From Seison nebaliae (Eukaryota > Rotifera > Pararotatoria > Seisonacea > Seisonidae): DNA of 32,447 nucleotides. Both the position numbers and the translations under genes were made by a program. The notes below the pieces were generated by a model. That model saw only the letters and a program-made list of their open reading frames with translations, did not search any database and had not been told where the DNA came from. Location: NCBI GenBank assembly GCA_023231475.1, contig JALJEE010002300.1, forward strand, positions 1 through 32,447, given 5' to 3'. This document shows, in pieces, positions 1-10,500 of this stretch. The number at the start of each line of letters is the position of its first letter. Positions within the stretch are counted from its first letter, which is position 1.

Positions 1-889
1 CACTGTATACATGTCATTTCATTCATTTTTCATTTTTTCTGAGAAATTTTGTAAAATTTTTATAGAAAGCGTTCGCGAACGAAATGAGAACATTCGTTCG
101 AGCGGTATTGAGAAGAACAATGTATTTCGTTCTCGTCCAATTGATTTTCAAAAACTAGACATCACAATTATATTCGAGAACAGTCCATTTTTGTTCGTGT
201 TCGTGTGAACAGCACTAATGATCCATGAGTCATACAGACATACACAACAGAATATACACCTATACATACAAGCCAAGCTATTAGCCAGACTAATGCTTTG
301 GCTCGAATCCTTTCATGAATCGGAATCGATTCCTCTCTTTAGCATAAATCTGATATTACGTGTTTAAGGTCGTATGTTCGTATTTATATTTATTTCTATG
401 TTCTGTTTTACTCGTTTAATTTAAAATGTATGAAAAATCAATTGAATCAAAATAGTTAAAAATTCATTCAAGCAAATAAGAAAATAAATCAAAATTATAA
501 TTGTTACTAATCTACATATTTGTACCAATTTTTAATTAATATATTTTTATTGGCATGTAGAAATGTCATATTCGACAAATTTTGGTAGCTCAGATACTGC
601 TCAGATAAATAAGTCACTTCATTGCCTTGATCGTACATATAATAGAACAGTTCGGATGATTCTCGGGTGTCATAAGCCTTCAATTTATGTTCACGATTTA
701 CGAATTGACCCCATTGTTGTGCCATGAGTGGCGTATATCTTTTTATATGAACGAAGAAGGGAGAATAAAATATATTTTATAAAAAGTTTTCTAAAGAGCT
801 TACTCTTTTCTGTTACAGGAACTCAACAATGTTAAAAGTGAAAATGTTAATTTTTCCAATATGATTTGTTGAATAATTCTAAATAATAA
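1..889. other. No supported gene
   Basis: AT-rich sequence with short chance-length open frames on both strands. A 72-codon ATG-started frame lies on the minus strand at 507-725, but I see no recognisable domain in it, so it is not called. A good-looking splice acceptor (pyrimidine tract ending in CAG) lies on the plus strand at about 805-818, upstream of the decayed terminal exon at 890. It could belong to that gene, but no open frame follows it. Confidence 0.5.
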
Positions 890-1247
890 GCCTACGGCGT
901 AACACCATTGTCGTTACTCCTGGCGCATAGGTTGACGTTGATAGATATCTGAAAGTAGTTGACTCTGTGCGCAGGTCGACGCAGTTCCAACGTATACACA
1001 ATGTGAGAGCTTCTCGTCTCCTCTCCAATTTTTCTGCCGATATTATTCCATTATTTATCCGACTTCACTGGATGATGCGTTAGAGATGACAACGAATTTC
1101 AATATAATTTCCTATATGCCTGATTCACTCAAGAACCACATTAATACAGGCAAAAATATTATTTCTACTAACTCCATTAAAGAGTTATCATTTTTTCTTT
1201 ATAATTTACCCGGGGTATTTGATATGAATAATAAAAAAAAAATGTAA
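890..1247 (+). pseudogene. Decayed copy (A) of an unrecognised terminal exon
   Basis: Conceptual translation matches the open exon at 30854-31214 along most of its length, but the match moves between all three frames. An early part reads YGVTPLSLLLAHR (like CGLKPFPLLIVQR), the next RYLKVVDSV (like RYLKIIQSI), and the rest is continuous from about 980 to the stop at 1245-1247. That last part includes QCESF, FFCRYYSI, LDDALEM, NFNIISYMPDSL and FFLYNLPG, like QCKTF, FFSYYSI, FDEALYI, NFDITSHIPEYL and FLFNLPRG. At least two frame changes separate these blocks, so this copy looks dead unless unseen tiny introns restore it. It ends 36 bases before the splice acceptor of copy B. I do not recognise the family and see no known domain. 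Confidence 0.6.
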
Positions 1248-1283
1248 TCGGCTTATAAGGAGACTAGTTTGCTGTTTTCACAG

Positions 1284-1644
1284 ATGCAATCGTTCTCTCC
1301 TTTTCGGAACAGTCGGTCTCCTTCCCCTACCTATTCTCTTCTCTCGTCGAGTCTTTACACTTATTGACAAGATCACTGAATCGAACTTCCACATTTCACA
1401 AATTCCGAACATAGGCATCCTAAATAATCGATCGGTATTTTCGCATACCGTTCGTTATTACGGGTTATCACGTCAGATTCAAATTGAGGATTATAGAGAT
1501 TTAACTTTTTCCTATGATCCCGCAGTTTCTATGCCAATCGATATGGATTATCTCGCTGAATTGCACCAATTCATCAATATCGGCGAAGATCAAATTTTTT
1601 TTTCATTTTTTTCTAATTTATCCCGACGGGAATTTAATCAATAA
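1284..1644 (+). CDS. Open terminal exon (copy B) of an unrecognised gene family
   Basis: A 361-nt exon: one base plus 120 codons including the TAA at 1642-1644, with no internal stop. It opens directly after a pyrimidine-rich acceptor ending in CAG at 1281-1283. It has no early ATG, as expected for a downstream exon. The 119-residue product aligns end to end with the exon at 30854-31214, which has the same length and phase. Matching blocks are GLLPLPIL with GLKPFPLL, a YY pair in the middle, PIDMDYL with HIPEYL, and the ends FFSNLSRR with FLFNLPRG. Both are hydrophobic and Tyr/Phe rich without a clear membrane segment. The upstream exons are not identified. Copy A lies just upstream, so this may be one of two tandem last exons of the same gene. 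The function is unknown. Confidence 0.5.
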
Positions 1645-1894
1645 ATAATAATAATAATATTTTACGGAATTATTTAATTTTCTTTTTTCTATGTTCTTTT
1701 CTTTCAGTTTTGTTGAGGATATTGTTCGATTATGAATAATTTTATAATAAAATGAATCATACAAATGTGAATGAAAAAAAATATTTTGGAAGAATTTCGT
1801 CAATTGTGACTTTGTTTATTTGAGAAAAGTTCGTTATAAAAAATAGTCGAAGTGAAATTTAATTGAGAAAGAAAAGAAGATTTAGAGAAATAAA

Positions 1895-3151
1895 TTATTG
1901 ACCAACAATACCTAAGAGAATCTTGCGATAATCACCACCCGTATCATCTTTCACATCGTCGTATAATGTTCTGTTGAATAGAGATACATATTCCGATTTC
2001 ACTTTCACCAAATCAATCTGACAATTAAATGAAAATAATTTAAACAATTGTTGGATATGAGTAACTTCTGATCTGGTAATTAATAAGCGTACCAAAGTGT
2101 CGTCATCTGTTCCCGGTCCATCCATTGCGTTGTTTAATAGTCGGGCAAATAGTTGTTGACGATTTCTTGCATTCTCGACTGGAAAACGAACGTTCTTAAG
2201 TTCTTGAAACTCTAAAATTCAACCTAGCAAACGATACATCTTCTTCAAATTGCCACTCGTTTCATCCAGCAACGAATCCATAATATCTTTTTCAGCAATT
2301 TTATAATATTCTTCGAAAGTCGCTAGAAGATGTGGACGACTTCTTGATGCGAGGACTCGATTGATTTCATCTTCGTCCGTTCCCAATTTCCCTTCACCTG
2401 CCTAAACATTCGTCCCGTTCAACCAAGAGATGTTAACTAGAAAAAACGAAAGTTTTCTTAACGTCATATAATTCTTGAGCGTCTTTTTTTGTCATTTCTT
2501 CGTCCACTTCAGTATTATCTGCAGGTCGTCCTCCAGTGGCAAGGGCTCGAAATAATCGCATTACTTCTCCTTTTCCCTCATTCTCGAGAATGTCTTCAAA
2601 ATTTTTTTTGTATTCTAAAATATTAAAAAATTGTTAAAATTGATAAATTTAATTTGTAATTCTAACGTTTTTGATATGCGGCCTTTATCTCATTTATTTC
2701 AATGCCATCTCGACTACATAAGATTTCCATTAGAGCCTTCTCGTTTGTTCCGGCGCCCTTTAAATTGTTTATGATTCATTATTATTTGATTGATATTATA
2801 CTAACATCGACAGCTTTGTACAACCATTCAGCTTCATAATCTCGGAGATCCTTTAACAAATCTAGACAGACAGTTAAGAAGAATCCACTCAATTCTTCTT
2901 TAAACGCGTCCTCCAAGTCCTGTGTTATGAAATTAAAAAAATATTGGTTAAAAATTCTCTTGAACATAATTTATATTAACCACTCCATACATTGTCTTAT
3001 ACATCGAGCGGATTTCAAGTCGTTGCGAACGACATTGTTTAGTGAGGACAGATATTATCATTCTTTCGTCCGTTCCAATTCCTCTCATCGACTTCCTCAA
3101 TTTCTTGCAACATTCCTCGCAGTTAAAGTCGGGATTGGGGAGAATTGTAGC
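1895..3151 (-). CDS. Annexin, four-repeat core (first exon not found)
   Basis: Annexins bind acidic phospholipid membranes in a calcium-dependent way and act in membrane traffic, repair and scaffolding. Seven exons join in frame: 2981-3151, 2806-2919, 2667-2757, 2463-2614, 2224-2401, 2066-2178 and 1895-2017 (942 nt, 313 residues plus stop). All four annexin repeats are present, each with its calcium-loop GT motif: RGIGTDE, DGAGTNE, EGKLGTDED and DGPGTDDD. The first repeat is preceded by the usual linker (ATILPNPDFN), and the last ends KDDTGGDYRKILLGIVGQ, the normal annexin C-terminus. Length equals a standard core. The six introns are 45-61 nt and all begin GTT. The acceptor at 3152-3153 implies at least one short 5' exon with the start codon, which I could not place. 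The subfamily cannot be assigned. Identification is firm; exon ends are supported by unbroken family alignment. Confidence 0.95.
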
Positions 3152-4501
3152 CTGATGGGAAGAGAATTATTAGGCGATTGTGAAGAGAAAGATAATTGAA
3201 CATGTTCCATATTCTCGTACAATTAATGAAAGGGGTCAAATTGTTTGTTGTTCGATTTGCTCGTGTAAAGTTAGGAATGAAATCTTCTCGATAATCGTAT
3301 ATCAAGAAATTAGAATAATAATATTTTTTATTTCAAACCAATCTCTTATTTGGTCGTATGTGCTTCGGAAATGTGAGGTCAGAAATATGATACGGAACTT
3401 AATATAATTCGGCGTCAAACAAATAGAATGTGATGACGAAATTCTGTGAGAGAATTTCAAATTTAAATAGAGCTGTAATTGCTGATATATTTCCTCAGAG
3501 AAAAAATGTAGTATATTATGCGGATAAAACTCATTTGTTTCCTCGTCGTCATGACAACAAGTCATAGCAATCTCGGTTGTTTGTACCTAAATATATTTTT
3601 CTATTTGTTTTCTATTCCTAATGTATTCTGTAACTGTTAACCAATTGTGTAGGTATACTACTTTCCACACTCTTATTCTTCATTTCTATCGTACCACATG
3701 TAACGATACATAAACATCGAAATAAATTTTATCCCTTTACCTTATTGCATCCATCGACCATTCCTCATTAATATCCTTCAAATTATACAGTGAAAATTAA
3801 ATATTTTATTTTACTTAATTTCAATATACATTCTTGTTTAGAGGAAGTATTTTAATAAGTTTGAGAATTAAATAGAAATCACCAAAACGATAAACAAAAA
3901 AAATTGCCTAATTAAAACGGAAAACTGGAAAGAAAGACCAGAACTTGCCAAATAGAGAACCGATGGAAGTCCGATTTCATTATGTTTTTAGTTGAACACT
4001 ACTTTAGACAAAAGTATCTTTTGGATAAAGCGGCACTTGGTAAACTGATGATCGACAGAAACAACTTATAAAATAGATTTTTTATTAGGTATCCGAAAGG
4101 AAAACAAAACGTTCCGTCTACCAAATGTCATATGTATGATTTCAATTCATCTCTAATTCCGATTTATTGAACTTCATTTAATTTCTTGAACTTTCAGTTA
4201 AGTGTTTTAACATTTCCCCTAGAAATCCGTTTCCATGGATGTGAACAAGTTTGTCAATTTATGAAATTAATTCGTGGAAAAATAAGTTTTTTCCTTTCAG
4301 ATTGATAAGACTATAATTGGAGAAACGAATGTTAATAAAATATTTTATTTTCCAAGTAAATTTCTGTTCTGAGAACAAAAAAACGTCGGTTTGAGATAAG
4401 TTCGATTTAAAATAAAACAATGAGAACTAAATATGTTTTGATAAATATTTCTCAGATATCATGAGAGATTAGTTATAACTGAGAGCGAAAATTTCAGTTA
4501 A
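3152..4501. other. Annexin-plexin spacer
   Basis: AT-rich DNA between two minus-strand genes. It should hold the annexin first exon and promoter and the plexin 3' UTR, but no start exon or AATAAA signal could be placed with confidence. An 87-codon minus-strand frame (3302-3565) has no recognisable features. One stray copy of the 11-base unit of the 18.6-kb foldback array sits at 4116-4126. Confidence 0.4.
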
Positions 4502-7500
4502 TCAGATTCGACTTTCGTTTCCCTTTGCTTTGGGCAATTGAGAAGCAACTTGAATTATACTGTACTCATCGTAGATGTGGTCGTCTACATGTGGCGTTTG
4601 ATCGACAATCATCGTGAGATTGGTCGATCGTTTACTAGACGAATTGATATTAGCATTAGTAGGAGGTAGAACTGGTTGAAGTATGTCTAGATGTGATGAT
4701 GGTTGATTTAAATTATTCTCCATTGTTTCACTTATTCTTGTCGTTGTCTGAAAAGTGTTCTGGAGGAAGATGTTTTGATTATTTGATTTATTAATATTAT
4801 TATTATCGTTCATGATATTCGTTGTGGAATTTGGTTGTTGAGTGAACATTTGAATATTATTATTTAATGAATGCTGTTGTTGATTATTTACAATGGCCAT
4901 ATAATTTGACATTGGAATCATAATAATCTCATTGTCAATGCCTTTCACCAAATGAATATCATCAGTATGATCCAATTGATGTTGATTTGATTGATTGGAA
5001 CAAGAAATCATTGTCGATTGATCGATAGATGATTGTAAATGAGTAAGAAAATAATTTGAATTCGTCTCATTGAGATGTTGAACGATTTCATGCCGATTTC
5101 TCATCAACCAACTCTTCAACAGATGACCATTCATTAAGTTTAATGATGGTAATGACTACAAATAAAATTTATAATTAGAAATGTTGAAAATAAGAGAAAC
5201 ATTCAAGGAAAATTTAGTTTCTTCCATTTTACCCGTTATCGAGCAGAATCGTTTCATTTTCTTCTTATATTTCTTCACTATTGACGTTCTCAGCAGTATA
5301 TCAGACTAAAGAATGGGGTAAATAAGTTGAGATGGAAATGAGAATGTAAGATGAACTTCTTCTTGAACATGTGATCGATCGAACTGTTTGGCAATTCGTC
5401 TCAAATTGAATTGAGTCTTCTCATTGAAAGGAATCATATCAAAATAATATTGATAATTTAACAACATATCTTCCAATATCAGATGTTGGAAACTGGATGA
5501 GAATAAAATAAATGATGATTAAGAAGAAGAAATCATTCAAACATTTCTAATTTTAATTCGAGAAGAATATTATCATCCGAATTCGGATTGACTTCCATCC
5601 AACAATTGTCGATTAATTTCCAAATACTTCTGAAAATATTATCTTTCTCCATAACAATCTCTACAATCTCTTTCAATAGAACAGATAATGGATAATTGAT
5701 ATGTTTCTACAAATGGAATTAATAATCGAATAAAAATTTCGAATGAAAAAATCGTCCAACCATCAGATATGAAATACGTTTCGATCGATCATTGAACTGA
5801 TTGTTCTCTTTCAATTTTTTCAAATTCTCTTTCATTTGCGAATGATTATAAAGTTTCGATTTCAATTTGTCAATCGATATCGATGGTTTTGATGGGGGAA
5901 TTCCGTTGAAATTCTGAGAAGATGTTCCTGACGATGATGATGATGATGATGATGAATTGTCGACATTCGTCCCATCCACTTCCATCTGGACGACTGGTGT
6001 AAATTGATAGAATGGATTGAAATTGAATTTGATGGAAATATGAATCGAATCACTCGCACTTAATTTGACATGTTTCCATGTTAGATTAAGAGATTCATCT
6101 AGATCCAAAATTAATCGTTGATTTTCATTGGTATTATTTCCACCTTTCTTCTCATATTCAATCGAACGCGAATCGTAAGTGACCGAAGTACAAGTCGATT
6201 GTGAATTATAATTATCAGTAATTTGTTGTTGATTATTATTATTATTGTTATTATTCTTATTGTTTGTAGATGATGTTGATGATGATGATGATGAAGATTC
6301 ATTAGGAAATGATAAAATATTATTTGATGGCGGAGATCGTTCGAGAAGGAATGAGATCTTTGAATCATTCAATGGAACGAATAGGAATAATTCTCTTAAA
6401 ATATTTTCTTTCGTTCCATCAATCGATTCATCCTCATCAATCCATCTTTCAAATCGATAATATTCATTCCACGAATCACTGATGGATGTTCGAAGAAATA
6501 TGGGAAACTTTTTCGAATTGGAATGTTTAGTTAATTGGCAATTATTTCTGCGAAGTGACAACGCCGAAAAGAATTGATTTGAATCGTTCAATATGAAAGT
6601 TGATTGATAATTTGATATTGAATTGATGAATTGAAGGAAATAGTACAAATGAAATTTCAAATGATTCCTCCTCAACAATTCCTGGAGACGTAGACGAATA
6701 ATCAGTTGTAGAAAGTGACCAGCGAACGATTCATGAAATTTTACATTGGCATTGACGATACTGATAGTATCACAATGACGTTGAATGTGACATTTGATGA
6801 TATGTCTCAAACAGTCGAATTGTATCGATGACCGGTTATCGAGAAATAATAAATAATAAAATATTTTCCCATCTTGTGATATCGGATCATCACCCCCGAT
6901 TCCAGTGGCGGACGAATAGGAATGAGTGAGATAATTAAAAAATTCGTTCGAGAAGGATTCGTTCGAGAATAACTTCCGACTCAATTTCATTTGTTCGATT
7001 TGTTGAGAATTCATTAATTGATTCGAATCGATTTGACAATAGTCCTCCAACCAATTCCAAAGACATTGAGTCGAACTGTCCAAATTGAACAACAGTTTTG
7101 ATGACGTATGAATGGGAATAGCAAAAGAATTATTCGTTAGAATTCTTCTTAATTGTTTCTGTTTGAAATGGATGAAATGATTGAAGCATTTGAATTTTTG
7201 GTCAGTTCGACTCACATATCTCTTGATCATATTCGTTGGTAATGTTTGTTGAATTTGACGATTATCATTCTCAGAAATTAAATAAGTTAACGAATTCGAC
7301 AATCGTTCTCGTTTCTTCTTTTCCGAATTGAAATGACTTTGATTCGAATCCTGTACGAGAGTATTATTCGTTTTGTTGTTATTAACTTTCTTCATTTTCG
7401 GCCGATTTAATAACGTTTTATCATAATTATTTCCTAAATAATTTCTCATTGTCATGAATGTACCGTTCTTATTGACGATCGTCGAATAAAGAGACGGATG

Positions 7501-10500
7501 AACGGAAGTTGTTGGCGGGAAATATTTGTCTCTCAAATTCTGCTCTCCACTTTGACTAGTCATTGTGATGGAACTGGCAAATCCGGTATAATTACTACTA
7601 GTAACCTGTGAGGATTGGGCATTTGCATGATGGTATTGATGAACGGTATTATAATCGGAATTCGAAACGAATTTCGTCAATTTATTGAAACTGTCACTCC
7701 TCAATTTCTTCCGTCGATAATGTCGTCGAATTAATTGAATGATGATGAATGAAGTAATCAATAGAATGCCAATGATTGCAACGATTAATACTAAGAACAA
7801 ATTCTTCTTTCGATCTCCATTCACTACTCGAACATGATCAGATGATGATGATGATACCACTTTCTCAATACCACTCAAATGATATTGATAATTTGATGAA
7901 TGAATATTTATCTTCCGTTTCTTATACACATTCAATCGCTTGTAAAGTGGCTTGAGAATATTGTAAATGCTCTGAATATTAACATTGATAATAATCGTTC
8001 CGTCATTTACAATCTGATGGAATTCTTTAATGAATTCATGTAATCGATTATTTAATAAATTTTTTTCATCAACAAAATGAATATTCCCAATATTATAAGT
8101 CAGATAAGAATTCTTCTTGTTGACGAATTGACGCGATTCTCTTGGCACTAACGGAAAATAATTTGTTTTCGAGGAAATTAATCGATCCAACTCATCATCT
8201 GTTTGACCATCGACAATCGAACTTTTCTCATTCAATGTTATGATGAGGGGCAAAGAAATTCCGTTTTCAACAAGAATATCATAACCGTATGATCGTCTCG
8301 CATGCAAACAAGTGAGAATAAACAGTTCTTTATATTTACTCGTCGGCAATTGACATGATAATGTTTCTGGTTCGATCCATTTCAAATTGAAGCAAGCCAA
8401 TTCGATCGATGACTCATCATTCACTTCACATAAGATTTTTATACGAATCTCTTCATCTTCAATTGTTGCCGCAATTAATTCCCCGTTACTATTCAACCAT
8501 TTGTCTGGCAGTACTCGAACTTTCAATACTTCACTTTCGTTATTCACTTCTGGAATTTCTTCGAACTCTTTCAAAGAATTTCCTTTCAATTTCTCAATAT
8601 TTTCGAATTCCAATTTAGTGGTGATATTTCCAACTGAAATAAAAACCGGATTTCTGAAATAAAGTAACGTGTGCAAGTTCTTATAACGCGTTTGAATTCC
8701 CGGTTTCTCTTGTGAGAGAAACGAGTCGAATTGATAAACGATGGAAAACGCTCTCGTTGTCTTGTTAGTGATGGTTTGTAAAGACGGAGTACGGAAAAGA
8801 CACAATTGATCAGATAAACATCTCAATTTAGTTGGACGATATTCTTCGATCTGTCTTTCTGTATATGATTCATAGATAATCATATCCTCCTCATATACAA
8901 ATGATTTCCGTTTTAATGGCAGAAGGTAAATCAAAATATTGTGCACGTTCGAAAAACCGTTTCCATACAATAATATTTCACGATTACCTTGATCATATGA
9001 ACTCATGATTGAACGTTCAATTATCTTCTTTTTTCCATCCATCACAAATGGTGCAGTCTCATCAAAATCATCAGATGATTTTCCGGAAATCAGTTTATTG
9101 AAATTTTGATGAGTTGTCAACAATTTGAGGAGAGGATTCATTGTAATTTGAATTTGCTCTTTTAATCGAAATCGATCCTCATCTAAACTGACGAACAAAT
9201 CATATTGGGCGACTTGTGGGAAATTTTTCACAATTTCACATTCTATTCGATTATTCTCCAAATGGATTAATCGACATTCGTTCTCTTCAGACATGTCCAA
9301 ATATTTAAAATAAATTCGAATATTCGATTTCGACGTTCGTCCAACCAAGAAATTATTTCCGTCGATCGATAGAATTGACGAACGACAATATTGAATGAAA
9401 GAAGTTGGTTGAATTTTCGTAATTTGAGGAGTTAAAATTTGGAAACGATTCTCGTCAAATTCAATTATAACTGAATCATTCGAATTCTTATTCGTCTTCA
9501 AATGAAATTGAACATGTTCGTTCAATTTTCTCCCTTCTCGTACTCTCTCAGTCATTCGACAATAAATCCGATTCTCATTCATTTGAAGATGGCTTGACAA
9601 GTTACTCCCTATCTTGTTACAATCCATTCCACCTAATAAAATTCGATCGATCATATCTGGTTGGAGATTCTTCCCGAAAATTTCTATAATCGTCCCACCC
9701 TTCTTTGTCGTATTGGTCGGAGTAATATGATAAATTGTTGACTTTTCACACAATTTCAATTTACTCGAATAAAGCTTATCGTCATTCTGACATGTTCCAT
9801 CTTTCCATTCGCATGAGTATTGATAACTTACTAAATGACATTGATAACAATCGATTGCCAAGTCAGAACAATTTCGAAAATGAACCGTTTCTTCCATCGA
9901 TGATGATGGTGTTAACATTACTCCCATTCTCTTTCGAGGAATTATCCCCGATAATTGTTGTGTAGAAATACTAATTCCAAAACGACGTGAATCTTCCAAT
10001 ACAGAATTATTAAATTGACAATTAAAATTAGTCAATTTTCTAATTCCTCTCAAATGTCTCCGATCGAACACTTGTACGATATCATTATTCTCTTTTGGAA
10101 ATGATAAACAATTAACATAGAAATTGATAGATCTGTAAAATTTGGTTAGAATATGTTGAGACGTTTGTGGAATATCGATAGAGATCGAACGATTATTCGG
10201 TGTCAACGTTAACATCTTCTTCCAAATGTGTCTTCGATTGACGTTGTAGAAAGGACAAGATGAAAATGTGCGAGTTGCGAAACACGAATCCTTTTCTAAG
10301 CATTGGAAATTAGTCGTGTCATCACCAGCACAGAACGAACATTCATTTCTATGAGAATTACATTCTTTGCAGTTTGTCAATTTTCGACAATCGAACAATT
10401 TGATGGGTGGACTTACGATCAATTCGTATGAAGAATTTCTATCGAACAAATTTAACTGAATTTCACTAATTTCATTCTGTTTAATTTGTTCCATTAATTC

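Noticed and set aside
507-725. 72-codon minus-strand frame starting ATG, with a coding-like look
   Set aside because: No domain, no splice or promoter support, and frames of this length are common by chance at this composition.
5156-5278. Alternative plexin exon-4 ends (GTGAAG donor at 5278, GTAAAA donor near 5231)
   Set aside because: The first gives a 123-nt intron unlike all others and loses the IVKKYKKKMKRF segment that resembles plexins; the second breaks the frame into the last exon.
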